Assembly (NCBI RefSeq): GCF_900168685.1
Contig: NZ_FVZN01000006.1
Location: 1 to 64,000, forward strand
DNA from: Solibacillus isronensis
Lineage (GTDB): Bacteria; Bacillota; Bacilli; Bacillales_A; Planococcaceae
Reading direction: 5' to 3'
DNA: 64,000 bases
Below the pieces are notes generated by a model. It ran no database searches. It worked only from the letters and a program-made list of their open reading frames with translations, and had not been told where the DNA came from. The translations under genes and the position numbers were made by a program. Positions 53,316-61,946 of this stretch are shown here, one piece after another (position 1 is the stretch's first letter; each line of letters starts with the position of its first letter).

Positions 53316-54137
53316 TTAAGTTAACATTACTAAACTGATGGCCATAACTGCCATACCTGCTATTAATCCGTAAATAGATGAATGGGCTTCATCATATTTT
53401 TTAGCAGCTGGCAACAGCTCATCAATTGAAATAAATACCATAATCCCTGCAACACCAGCAAAAACAATACCGAACAATGTATCTGTCATAAATTGCATTA
53501 GTACTAAGTAGGCAATAAACGCACCGAACGGCTCTGACAAACCAGAGGCGAACGACCATTTAAATGCCTTCATACGCTTCCCTGTTGCATAAAAAATAGG
53601 AATGGCTACCGCAATACCTTCCGGGATATTATGAATGGCTACCGCAATTGCTATCGCGATTCCGACATTCGGATCTTGAAGTACCGCCATGAATGTTGCA
53701 ATACCTTCCGGGAAGTTATGAATTGCAATTGCCAGCGCTGTAAATAATCCCATTTTCATGAGGCGGTCTGCTTCTACATCTTCATTCCCGATCAATTGAG
53801 CCTTTTGTACATCTTCTACAGACTTTACTTCATGCGGATTTTTCCCTTTTGGAATAAAGCGGTCGATTAAGGCAATTACAAGCATTCCTCCGAAAAAGCC
53901 GATGATGGTGTACCAATACCCTATAGTTTCTCCATGAACGTTTACTAATGCGTCTTTCGCTTTTACAAAAATCTCTACAAGTGATACATAAATCATCACA
54001 CCCGCTGAAAAGCCTAATGCAACAGAAAGAAACTTCTTGTTTGTACGTGTTGTAAAAAAGGCAATTAAGCTGCCAATACCAGTAGCAAGCCCTGCAAATA
54101 ATGTTAAACCCAACGCTAATAATACATTCTCATCCAT
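53316..54137 (-). CDS. zupT: ZIP-family divalent metal transporter ZupT
   Basis: The 273-residue protein has eight membrane helices and the two ZIP signature motifs AIHNFPEGIATF near 140 and AIHNIPEGIAVA near 168, whose His/Asn/Glu form the metal site. It imports zinc and possibly iron or manganese. AGGAG precedes the ATG. It is convergent with the YwnB-like gene, with the IS inserted between. Confidence 0.93.
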   Translation of the reverse strand: MDENVLLALGLTLFAGLATGIGSLIAFFTTRTNKKFLSVALGFSAGVMIYVSLVEIFVKAKDALVNVHGETIGYWYTIIGFFGGMLVIALIDRFIPKGKNPHEVKSVEDVQKAQLIGNEDVEADRLMKMGLFTALAIAIHNFPEGIATFMAVLQDPNVGIAIAIAVAIHNIPEGIAVAIPIFYATGKRMKAFKWSFASGLSEPFGAFIAYLVLMQFMTDTLFGIVFAGVAGIMVFISIDELLPAAKKYDEAHSSIYGLIAGMAVMAISLVMLT

Positions 54138-54246
54138 ACTATTCTCCTTTTTTATAATTCTTTTCTCACATTATACGCACAATGTTTCCTTTGTGCAACT
54201 TTTTTTAATACGGAAACATCTTATGCAGCAAACCAAATCAAGTTCT

Positions 54247-54280
54247 AAAAAAGGGATTCCTAAATATTAGGAATCCCTTT
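54247..54280 (-). terminator. Terminator after the PAP2 phosphatase gene
   Basis: A perfect stem AAAGGGATTCCTAA / TTAGGAATCCCTTT followed by TTT on the minus strand. Confidence 0.85.
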
Positions 54281-54284
54281 GGTT

Positions 54285-54881
54285 CTATTTATGCTTTTTT
54301 GACTCATACCATAATACGCTTACGATAAACCAAGTATACCCGATACTCCACCCTGCTAAAACATCCGTTGCATAGTGGCGGCCTTCCGCTATACGTGATA
54401 AACCAATTAAAAAAATCAGGACTAGCATTAAACCGTATGTAATAAATTTCCACTTCTTATTTTTCAGCCACTTCGAAATTAAATATGCCAGCGTTAAAAA
54501 GAATAATACGCTAATTTGCGCATGGCCGGAAGGAAAGCTAAACGACGAAAGCTGATCTTCAATTTCCGGACGTGGTCTTGCAAAAATACGCTTTAAAAGC
54601 TGGTTTAGACCATTTCCAACACCAACTGTAAGTAGGACAAAAAGCACACCGCGAAAATCTTTTTTAAAGATCGCTAAATACAGCAACATAATAACGGTTG
54701 CCACTATGATAAACTTTGTTTCTCCTAAATTGTGAAATAAGATAATAAAACTATTACCAAATAATAGTGAGCGGATTTTTATATCAAACGCCTCAAAGCT
54801 TGGTGTATCAAAATTTAGTGCAATAATAATAAAGATTACCAGTGTAACTAGCGCAAAACCTTTTTTCAAACAAAAACCCAC
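54285..54881 (-). CDS. PAP2-family membrane phosphatase
   Basis: The 198-residue protein has about six membrane helices and the three PAP2 motifs: KRIFARPRP near 95, FPSGHAQ near 110 and SRIAEGRHYATDVLAG near 161. Such enzymes dephosphorylate phosphatidic acid, phosphatidylglycerol phosphate or undecaprenyl pyrophosphate on the outer membrane face. The substrate cannot be told from sequence. The GTG start lacks a strong ribosome site. Confidence 0.9.
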   Translation of the reverse strand: MGFCLKKGFALVTLVIFIIIALNFDTPSFEAFDIKIRSLLFGNSFIILFHNLGETKFIIVATVIMLLYLAIFKKDFRGVLFVLLTVGVGNGLNQLLKRIFARPRPEIEDQLSSFSFPSGHAQISVLFFLTLAYLISKWLKNKKWKFITYGLMLVLIFLIGLSRIAEGRHYATDVLAGWSIGYTWFIVSVLWYESKKHK

Positions 54882-54933
54882 TTTCTTCAGTCAAACTGTT
54901 ACTTTACTTACCCTATTATTATATGTAATATAC

Positions 54934-54980
54934 AAAAAAATAAAATCCACTTTGCCAAAAAAACTCCGCAAAGTAGATTT
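54934..54980 (-). terminator. Terminator after the hmoA pseudogene
   Basis: A stem AAATCTACTTTGC / GCAAAGTGGATTT with one G-T pair followed by T-rich sequence on the minus strand. Confidence 0.75.
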
Positions 54981-54995
54981 CTCCCTAAACAGCCA

Positions 54996-55328
54996 TTATT
55001 CCACAACTGTGTAATTTCCGTGCTCCATCGAAATAACGAAGTCCGGTTTTGGTGGTTTACCGCCATGCTCTTTGATTTTCGCTTTATGGCCTGCAATATG
55101 TTCCGGGCTCTTCTCCCATGCTTTCCATGCATCCTCTGACTCTCAACGAATAATCATCACAACTTCCTCTTCACCACGTCGAACATTTTTTACAAGCAGT
55201 TCACGGCCAATGAAGCCTTCACGTTGTTCAAGCATTGATGGACCTTGACCCGGTTTTTTGCTAAAGCGCTCAATAATTTTATCAGAGTTGCCTTCTGTTA
55301 CGATCCACTTACGAATTTGTACGAACAT
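54996..55328 (-). pseudogene. hmoA: hmoA heme-degrading monooxygenase, interrupted by one in-frame TGA
   Basis: The frame starts with ATG at 55328 behind GAGGGG and reads MFVQIRKWIVTEGNSDKIIE, typical of HmoA/IsdG-like antibiotic-monooxygenase-fold proteins. At 55143-55145 a TGA replaces the Trp codon TGG expected in the family motif R-W-E-S-E. The same frame then continues uninterrupted (ESEDAWKAWEKSPEHIAGHK) to TAA at 54996-54998. Total length would be 110 residues, against about 108 in B. subtilis HmoA. It follows the siderophore operon, fitting iron recovery. This may be a recent loss or a sequencing error. Confidence 0.85.
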
Positions 55329-55346
55329 TATATTTCCCCTCTCTTT

Positions 55347-55380
55347 TAAAAAAGGCATGCCTCTCGTTGAGAGACATGCC
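55347..55380 (-). terminator. Terminator after yclQ
   Basis: A stem GGCATGTCTCTC / GAGAGGCATGCC (one G-T pair) with AACG-type loop and six T on the minus strand, between yclQ and hmoA. Confidence 0.88.
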
Positions 55381-55392
55381 ATATTTATTATA

Positions 55393-56430
55393 TTATTTTA
55401 ATTCGTTTAAGATTTCATCTAATTTTTCTGCTTCAGTTGTTACACCGTTAGAAGAGAAGTACCAGTTTACGCCATCAAGGTAAACAATTTTGCCTTCTTT
55501 GTAAGCACGAGTTTGTTTGATAATATCGTTTTCGATGTCAGCTTTGATTGTTTCTACATCAGATGCTGTACGGTCGATGATTAATAATACTTCTGGATCT
55601 ACAGAAAGAATTGATTCATAAGAGAAGTCAGAACCGTGTGATGATGCTTTGATGTCAGTAGTTGATGGTTTGAAACCAAAGTCATTGTACACATATGCAA
55701 AACGAGAATCTTCACCGTTGTCGAAACCAGAGATCTTTTTGTCGTTGTACATTGCTACTAATGCATTTTCATAACCAGCTGCTTTTTCTTTAACAGCATC
55801 AACTTTTTCTTGTAATGCAGCTTTTAATTCTTCAGCTTTTTCTTGTTTGCCGAAGATTTCCGCAGCTAAGTCAACTGTTTCAAATACGCCATCCACATAG
55901 TTCGAGTTATCAGAACCGATGAATACTACGTTTGGTGTAATTTCTTTTAACTCTTCATAGAAAGAACCTTGACGACCTGAGATGAAGATTGCATCTGGAT
56001 TAGCAGCTGCAACTTTTTCGAAGTCGATTTGTTTTAAAGAACCAACGTCAGTAACTGAATCTGTTAAATATTTTTCTTTTAAATGCTCAGGGAAGTTACC
56101 TTTACCGCCGTTTGCAGCGATACCAACAATACCTTCAACACCTAATGCATCAAGTGTATCTAAGAAACCGTAGTCAAATACTACGATATTTTTTGGCATT
56201 TCTTCAAATGTTACATCTTCAAAAGTAAGAGACTTACCATCTTCTGTTTCACTGCCTGCTGATAATGAAGAAACTGTCATGGGGAAAGCTGAAGTTTCTG
56301 AAGCTGTAGTTGTCTCTTCTGTTTTAGCTGGTTCGTTTGCTTCATCTTTTGTAGATGTTTCATCGTCTGAACCACAAGCTGCTAACATTAATGTTAATGC
56401 TGCTGCCGTTAAAAATTTCCACTTTTTCAT
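55393..56430 (-). CDS. yclQ: Siderophore ABC transporter, substrate-binding lipoprotein (YclQ-like)
   Basis: The 345-residue protein has lipobox LAAC (Cys19), an acidic linker (about 22-50) and a periplasmic-binding fold for iron-siderophores: DTLDALGVEGIVGIA, LKQIDFEKVAAANPDAIFIS, SYESILSVDPEVLLIIDRT. It resembles B. subtilis YclQ, which binds petrobactin and its precursors. It has its own Fur-type promoter (56467-56552), which could give it more transcript than the permeases. Confidence 0.9.
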   Translation of the reverse strand: MKKWKFLTAAALTLMLAACGSDDETSTKDEANEPAKTEETTTASETSAFPMTVSSLSAGSETEDGKSLTFEDVTFEEMPKNIVVFDYGFLDTLDALGVEGIVGIAANGGKGNFPEHLKEKYLTDSVTDVGSLKQIDFEKVAAANPDAIFISGRQGSFYEELKEITPNVVFIGSDNSNYVDGVFETVDLAAEIFGKQEKAEELKAALQEKVDAVKEKAAGYENALVAMYNDKKISGFDNGEDSRFAYVYNDFGFKPSTTDIKASSHGSDFSYESILSVDPEVLLIIDRTASDVETIKADIENDIIKQTRAYKEGKIVYLDGVNWYFSSNGVTTEAEKLDEILNELK

Positions 56431-56466
56431 TGTTACTTTTCCTCCTAATGTTCTCTCAAGCGAGAG

Positions 56467-56552
56467 TGATAATCGTTTTCAATTAACTAACGTTAGTGTA
56501 AAACAACTGTACATACTTGTCAACGAATATTCTGAAACTAATATTCATTCTC
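56467..56552 (-). promoter_or_regulatory. yclQ promoter flanked by two Fur-box-like sites
   Basis: The promoter is TTGACA (56518-56523), 17 bases, TACACT (56495-56500). One Fur-like 7-1-7 site lies at 56467-56481 (TGATAATCGTTTTCA on the plus strand; TGATAAT exact, ATTATCA half 4 of 7), downstream of -10. Another 19-base site, GAGAATGAATATTAGTTTC on the minus strand (56534-56552), matches 13 of 19 and lies upstream of -35. Confidence 0.75.
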
Positions 56553-56613
56553 AATTAAATTCATAAAATAAATGCATAAGCGAGCAAACCTATGCATTTA
56601 TTTCCAATTTTAT

Positions 56614-57381
56614 TTAACTGTGTGAATTAAAGTATACACAAATGCGACATCCATCTTGTTCTTGCACCGGAATATGCATATCATATACTTCTCGTAATGC
56701 TTCTGAGTTAATAATCTCATTTGTTGGGCCATCTTTTACAAGACGTCCATCTTTTAAAGCGACAATCCGATCTGAATATACTGAAGCAAAGTTAATATCA
56801 TGCAAAACAATTACTACTGTTTTGCCCAATTCATCAACAAGCTTACGTAAAATTTTCATAATCTGAACAGAGTGCTTCATATCCAAGTTGTTTAATGGCT
56901 CATCTAATAAAATATATTCCGTATCCTGAGCAATTACCATTGAGATAAAGGCACGCTGCTTCTGACCACCAGATAGTTCATCTAAAAACTTATGCTCCAT
57001 ATCACCCAATGTCATATATTCAATCGCACGGTCAATATGTTGTTCATCTTCTGGAGTCAAACGACCTTTCGAATATGGATAACGTCCAAATGATACAAGT
57101 TCACGAACTGTTAAACGCACATTTAAATGGTTTGACTGGCGTAAAATTGCTACACGTTTCGCAAAATCATTGGACTTCATTTTTTTAACATCACTCTGAT
57201 CTAAAAATACTTCACCTGTATCTGCATCAAGCAATCGGCTTACCATTGATAATAATGTGGATTTACCTGCTCCATTCGGTCCGATAAATGAAGTGATTGC
57301 TTTTGGCTGTATAGTTAATGAGACATCCTCAACGACCGGTTTTTTTCCAAAGCTTTTAGAAAGCCCTTTAATTTCAATCAT
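56614..57381 (-). CDS. yclP: Siderophore ABC transporter, ATPase (YclP-like)
   Basis: The 255-residue ATPase has Walker A GPNGAGKST near 34, signature LSGGQKQR near 133 and Walker B YILLDEPLNNLD near 155, plus the H-loop VLHDINFA. It powers uptake through YclN-YclO. It overlaps yclO by 4 bases. Confidence 0.93.
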   Translation of the reverse strand: MIEIKGLSKSFGKKPVVEDVSLTIQPKAITSFIGPNGAGKSTLLSMVSRLLDADTGEVFLDQSDVKKMKSNDFAKRVAILRQSNHLNVRLTVRELVSFGRYPYSKGRLTPEDEQHIDRAIEYMTLGDMEHKFLDELSGGQKQRAFISMVIAQDTEYILLDEPLNNLDMKHSVQIMKILRKLVDELGKTVVIVLHDINFASVYSDRIVALKDGRLVKDGPTNEIINSEALREVYDMHIPVQEQDGCRICVYFNSHS

Positions 57382-58334
57382 CCTGCTTTCCTACTTTCCT
57401 TCAGTATTAGGTAAATAAAGTAAAGTCCACCGACAAAGTTAATAATAACGCTGATCGTTGTACTTAACTGGAATACATGCAGTACTAAGAACTGCCCACC
57501 GACAAGTGCAATAATACTAATTAAACTCGCACCCACTATTAAAACGGAATGCTTGTACGTAGCAAAAAACTGATATGCCAAGTTTGAAACGATTAACCCT
57601 AAAAATGTAATCGGACCAACTAGCGCAGTAGATGTTGCAATTAAAACTGAAGATAAAATTAATACTTTTAATACTATTCTATCATAATTTACACCTAAGT
57701 TTATTGCATTCTCACGACCTAGCGACATAACATCTAAATCACGCAATAAACGGTAACCGTATATAAATGCAGCCCCTAAAATAATGACAGCAATGAGCAA
57801 CAGCTCTGTTTTCACATTCATGAAACTAGCAAACAAACGTGTCTGTAAGCTTTCATATTCTACCGGGTCAATTATTACTTGTAAAAATGTTACAAAACTG
57901 CCGAGCAATGTTCCGATAATCATTCCGGCAAGTAAAAGCAGGAAAATCGGATGTTTGTCTGCCCGGAACAAGAAACGATATAAAATCAGGGCAAAAATTA
58001 CCATCGCCAAAATTGATAAACCAAAGTTTAAATAACGACTTACTACAAAGATTGACGCAGAGCCTGCAAAGAAGAAAATAATCGTTTGCACTACTTCATA
58101 CATCGAATCGACACCCATCATAGAGGGTGTCAGTAAACGGTTATGTGTAACCGTCTGGAATGTAACGGTTGCATAAGCAATCGCCGTACCAGTTATAACC
58201 ATTGCCGCAATTCGCTCTAATCGCTTTGGAAAGGCATAACTGAATCCGCCTTGAATATTGTAAAAAGCAAATAACGCAATACACACCAGTGCGATAATTG
58301 CTAAGAAAATTAGCTTCGTACTATTTTTTCGCAT
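57378..58334 (-). CDS. yclO: Siderophore ABC transporter, permease (YclO-like)
   Basis: The 318-residue FecCD/BtuC-type permease has about nine membrane helices. The family features LTPSMMGVDSMYEVVQTII near 71 and GLIVSNLAYQFFATYKHS near 240 (coupling helix) are visible. It overlaps yclN by 14 bases and forms the heterodimeric channel with it. Confidence 0.92.
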   Translation of the reverse strand: MRKNSTKLIFLAIIALVCIALFAFYNIQGGFSYAFPKRLERIAAMVITGTAIAYATVTFQTVTHNRLLTPSMMGVDSMYEVVQTIIFFFAGSASIFVVSRYLNFGLSILAMVIFALILYRFLFRADKHPIFLLLLAGMIIGTLLGSFVTFLQVIIDPVEYESLQTRLFASFMNVKTELLLIAVIILGAAFIYGYRLLRDLDVMSLGRENAINLGVNYDRIVLKVLILSSVLIATSTALVGPITFLGLIVSNLAYQFFATYKHSVLIVGASLISIIALVGGQFLVLHVFQLSTTISVIINFVGGLYFIYLILKESRKAG

Positions 58335-59277
58335 ATGCTTTCCCCCTAAATAACATTACTAAGAAGATCGCACTGCCGATTACCGCAACAGTTGTGTTTA
58401 CTGGAATTTCAAACGGGTATACTATTAAACGACTTAAAATATCACACATTAATAGGAATGCTGCACCTAAGAAAATAGTATGTGGAATTGTTTTTCGTAA
58501 ATTGTCCCCCATATATAATGAAACCAAGTTCGGTACGATTAATCCAAGGAAAGGAATAATCCCTACCGTCAAGACAACTGTAGTGGATATAATCGCTACC
58601 AGTACTAAACCGAGATTTAAAACAGTACGATAGCTTAAGCCAAGATTTTTAGCGAAATCTTCACCCATACCAGCTACTGTAAACTTATTGGCATATAAAT
58701 ACGCGAGGATAATTGCGGGTACTGCTATATAAAGCAATTCATAGCGACCTGATACAACAAGCGTAAAACTTCCTAGGAAGAATGTATCCACACTTTGCAG
58801 CACATCTGCCTCGTACGCAAGAAATGTTGAAATGGCACCAATAATATTTCCGTACATAATCCCGATTAGAGGTACAAAAATAACGTCCTTGAATTTAATG
58901 CTTTCAAGAAGACGCATGAAAATCATCATACCGATCAGTGCAAATGTAAAGCTGAAGATAATCTTCTCCATATATCCTACACTTGTGAAAAATATCATTG
59001 ATACAACAATACCTAGCTTTGCTGCATCGAGCGTACCAGAAGTTGTCGGCGATACGAATTTGTTACGGCTTAAGCTTTGCATAATTAATCCTGAAATACC
59101 CATCCCTGCCCCGGCAAGTATAATTGCCATTAATCGAGGTACTCGACTCATTAAGAAAATCTGCATTTTATCTGAATCCCAATCCAGTAAATCAGATGGC
59201 TTAATGTCAATTGCACCAATAAATAATGATATAAAGGACAGAACGATGGTTGCAACTACGAGCATCCAAAGTCTCAT
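58321..59277 (-). CDS. yclN: Siderophore ABC transporter, permease (YclN-like)
   Basis: This first operon gene is a 318-residue FecCD-type permease (AGAGMGISGLIMQSLSRNKFVSP near 56, GIIPFLGLIVPNLVSLY near 236). The order N-O-P-Q equals that of B. subtilis. A Fur-like box (59337-59351) and a promoter (59368-59396) precede it. Confidence 0.92.
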   Translation of the reverse strand: MRLWMLVVATIVLSFISLFIGAIDIKPSDLLDWDSDKMQIFLMSRVPRLMAIILAGAGMGISGLIMQSLSRNKFVSPTTSGTLDAAKLGIVVSMIFFTSVGYMEKIIFSFTFALIGMMIFMRLLESIKFKDVIFVPLIGIMYGNIIGAISTFLAYEADVLQSVDTFFLGSFTLVVSGRYELLYIAVPAIILAYLYANKFTVAGMGEDFAKNLGLSYRTVLNLGLVLVAIISTTVVLTVGIIPFLGLIVPNLVSLYMGDNLRKTIPHTIFLGAAFLLMCDILSRLIVYPFEIPVNTTVAVIGSAIFLVMLFRGKAYAKK

Positions 59278-59336
59278 TACATTCTCCCACTATTCTTTAT
59301 ATATTTTAGATTTTTATATAATACGTAAATTCTAAA

Positions 59337-59396
59337 TGAAAATGAGAATCATCTCTTTCCCTACATCATTATATAATTGCTAATAATGAAAATCAA
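59337..59396 (-). promoter_or_regulatory. yclN promoter with Fur-like box
   Basis: The minus strand reads TTGATT (59391-59396), 17 bases, TATAAT (59368-59373). The plus-strand 15-mer TGAAAATGAGAATCA (59337-59351), just downstream of -10, agrees with the Fur 7-1-7 consensus TGATAAT-N-ATTATCA at 11 of 14 positions. Confidence 0.75.
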
Positions 59397-59519
59397 ACAG
59401 ACAATTTATATTACCTTGTATTAAAAGAGGAATAGACTGAAAAATGTATTTTTAGAGCGATTCGCCGTTTTATTTACAACATCCTGTATGTATTCTAATA
59501 GGAAGTAAAAATGAATAGA

Positions 59520-59550
59520 AACAGGCCACAATTAATAAAATTGTGGCCTT
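59520..59550 (-). terminator. Terminator after the NSAR/OSBS gene
   Basis: A stem GGCCACAATT / AATTGTGGCC with short loop, T-rich tail on the minus strand. Confidence 0.75.
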
Positions 59551-59554
59551 ACAA

Positions 59555-60664
59555 TTACATGCGATATGTTTTTTTATTTACACTGTATTTATTTATTGCT
59601 TCGCGATTTACATTATAGCCAAGCCCTTTTGTTTTCGGAACGGTAATGTAGCCATCTGTAACGCTTACTTCCGGTTGAATAATGTCTTCATGCCAATAGC
59701 GTTCAGAAGCCGCGGTATCTCCAGGCATTGTAAAGTTTGCAAGACTTGTCAGTGCTACATTTTGCGCACGGCCGATACCCGCTTCCAGCATTCCCCCGCA
59801 CCATACAGGAATATGGTGTTGCATGCAGAAGTCATGAATACGCTTCGCCTCGCTAATTCCGCCAACTCTCGCAATTTTAATATTTACCACCTGACAGCTG
59901 CCTAACTGAATCGCTTTTCTCGTATCCTCTAAAGAAGTAATACTCTCATCTAAACAAATCGGTGTCTTTATTTGTTTTTGCAAAACGGCATGATCGATGA
60001 GGTCATCATGGGCTAATGGCTGTTCGATCATCATTAAATTAAATGCATCCAGCTCTTTTAGTCGATCGATGTCATCCAATGTATACGCAGAGTTTGCATC
60101 TGCCATTAAAGGAATTGCCGGGAATGCTTGACGTATTGTTCGGATCAGCTCAATATCTTTTCCCGGTTTAATTTTTACTTTAATTCGCTTATAACCTTCA
60201 TCCAAAAACTGCTGAATTGTATCGATCAGCTGTTCATCTGTAGGCTGTAAACCGATGCTGATTCCTACTTCAATTTTTTCCTGGATTCCGCCAACAGCTG
60301 TTGCCAGCGATTGGTTCGTCAATTGAGCATAAATATCCCACACCGCTCCTTCGATCGACGCTTTCGCCATGTTATTGCGTCGAATCGTACGGAATCGCTC
60401 ATACACATCATCTGGATGCTTTAATTCTTTACCGAGTAATGCAGGAATTAAAAAATCCTCCAATAAATGAAGTGAAGTTTTAAATGTTTCTTCTGTATAG
60501 GAAGGCTCTTCAAATGCAACCCCCTCACCCCAGCCGACTACACCACTTTCATCCTTCGCCTCCACAACTAAAAAACGCTTGTCTTGCATAGTACCTAAGC
60601 TAGTCGTAAATGGAGTTTTCATTCGCATCACTAGTTCATGTATTGTCACTTCTACTAATTTCAT
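59555..60664 (-). CDS. N-succinylamino-acid racemase / o-succinylbenzoate synthase family enzyme
   Basis: The 369-residue enolase-superfamily enzyme has the catalytic lysines in IKVKIKPG (near 160-167), metal ligands in LMADANSAY (Asp near 186), MIEQPLAHDD (Glu near 212) and CLDESITS (Asp near 238), and the second lysine in VVNIKIARVGG near 262. Firmicute members are OSBS (menaquinone), N-succinylamino-acid racemases, or both. Here the gene is not with men genes but beside a GNAT acyltransferase, 47 bases away, favouring an amino-acid role. AGGAG precedes the ATG. Confidence 0.88.
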   Translation of the reverse strand: MKLVEVTIHELVMRMKTPFTTSLGTMQDKRFLVVEAKDESGVVGWGEGVAFEEPSYTEETFKTSLHLLEDFLIPALLGKELKHPDDVYERFRTIRRNNMAKASIEGAVWDIYAQLTNQSLATAVGGIQEKIEVGISIGLQPTDEQLIDTIQQFLDEGYKRIKVKIKPGKDIELIRTIRQAFPAIPLMADANSAYTLDDIDRLKELDAFNLMMIEQPLAHDDLIDHAVLQKQIKTPICLDESITSLEDTRKAIQLGSCQVVNIKIARVGGISEAKRIHDFCMQHHIPVWCGGMLEAGIGRAQNVALTSLANFTMPGDTAASERYWHEDIIQPEVSVTDGYITVPKTKGLGYNVNREAINKYSVNKKTYRM

Positions 60665-60711
60665 CTTTGTTGCTCCTAATAATATTTAGCTGCGGCATCA
60701 TTCATTCATAA

Positions 60712-61545
60712 TTAAAGAGCAAATAATGAACGCTTTACAAGTAAGTAATGGCTAATATTATCATTTATTTTGTTTAAATAAATTATTTTATAATTTTGAT
60801 CAAACATTGCCTGTAAAATATTCCTTGTTTTATAGCGCCAATCTTCTGCTAAAGCAACACTTTCCACTTTGATTTTCTGGAAGTTCGTAGGGATCGGTAA
60901 CAGATAGGCATCATGAATAAGCGCCTCTTCTTTATCAAACTTTTGCTCCGGATCCAATGTCGGAAGGCCTACCATATTTTCTTCCCAATTCACTACCGGC
61001 TTTGCTTCATCCAGTAGTTCTTCCACTTTTGCATCCCAGCGCAAGTAATCATTATCAACAAGTTGCCATTCTACACAAAGACGGTCTGTAGGCAATGCCC
61101 GATTGAACGGGTCTTCCATTTCACCGTAACAATTTTCTATATAAGTATCGCTATAACTACGCAACTTTGAAAAGTTCAAAAATCCGCTGCGCGCTTCAAG
61201 TGGATCAAATGTCCAGCGGCAAGTTCTGTAACCGCGCTCTATTGCGATATCCTTCAAGTAATTTTTAAGCAGTTCTCCAACGCCTTGCTCACGATAATTA
61301 CGCTTCACACCAATCATATGGGAATATAAGTATATATTCTCATCCATATATCCAGGGCAACTATAGTTAAAACCAATTATTTCATCATTTAAATATGCAC
61401 CGAGTACAATCCCGCCATTGCGAATCGTCGCAATTGTTTGGTGTACTGGAATGCTGCCGACAGCCCAAATTTCATGTTCTAGATTACGTGCCTCTTCAAT
61501 TTGTTCAATTGTCGTTAATTCTTTAATCCTCACTGATTCTAACAT
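60712..61545 (-). CDS. GNAT-family acyltransferase, probable N-succinyltransferase partner
   Basis: The ATG at 61545 follows GGGAGG and gives 277 residues. The N-terminal GNAT fold shows SHMIGVKRNYREQGVGELLKNYL (acetyl/acyl-CoA loop, about 77-99) and WTFDPLEARSGFLNFSKL. It is followed by about 100 extra residues. The layout matches the acyltransferase partner of Geobacillus N-succinylamino-acid racemase. Together they could turn D-amino acids to L forms via N-succinyl intermediates. The deacylase is not adjacent. Confidence 0.8.
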   Translation of the reverse strand: MLESVRIKELTTIEQIEEARNLEHEIWAVGSIPVHQTIATIRNGGIVLGAYLNDEIIGFNYSCPGYMDENIYLYSHMIGVKRNYREQGVGELLKNYLKDIAIERGYRTCRWTFDPLEARSGFLNFSKLRSYSDTYIENCYGEMEDPFNRALPTDRLCVEWQLVDNDYLRWDAKVEELLDEAKPVVNWEENMVGLPTLDPEQKFDKEEALIHDAYLLPIPTNFQKIKVESVALAEDWRYKTRNILQAMFDQNYKIIYLNKINDNISHYLLVKRSLFAL

Positions 61546-61901
61546 AATTCTGCCTCCCCTATAGTTACTTTTCTTCATACTTAAAAACGCCTTGCTTTAC
61601 TTAGTGTCTCTCCGCAATCATACTTTGTTGCATGATTTTTGAAAAAGATGTGTAACCATCGGGAATGTTCTACATATATCGGTTACCCAGGTTATTTTCG
61701 ACCAAAAGTAGTGAAATTAACCCAAATGGGTCTCTTTCGGCAAAAGTTTTTGGCAATCGCTGAAAGAAGTTAATGTGAAGAATCGATACTTCCTTACTGA
61801 AAGAATTCATAGCGCTTCTTTAAGTATCATCCCAATCCCATTATATACCACAGACTACCTTTATAAGTAGTTAACTTTTATTATTCCTTATTGAACAAAA
61901 G
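61546..61901 (-). other. Leader/intergenic region of the GNAT-NSAR pair
   Basis: About 355 noncoding bases. On the minus strand TATAAT (near 61840) could start a transcript with a leader of roughly 280 bases. It contains GTAACC...GGTTAC, CCCATTTGGG and several CTTTC/GAAAG pairs, implying RNA structure. It matches neither the T-box core nor a riboswitch I recognise. Confidence 0.4.
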
Positions 61902-61940
61902 AAAAAACCTTTATTTACAGAAATTCTGTAAATAAAGGTT
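61902..61940 (-). terminator. Terminator after the peptide transporter gene
   Basis: A perfect 15-bp stem AACCTTTATTTACAG / CTGTAAATAAAGGTT with six following T on the minus strand. Confidence 0.9.
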
Positions 61941-61946
61941 TGATAA

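Noticed and set aside
54908-55132. 74-codon minus-strand frame downstream of the broken hmoA
   Set aside because: It is out of frame with hmoA, has no ribosome site, and the true hmoA frame through this region encodes conserved family sequence.
61546-61901. T-box riboswitch before the GNAT gene
   Set aside because: The conserved T-box core (AGGGTGGNACCGCG) is not present.
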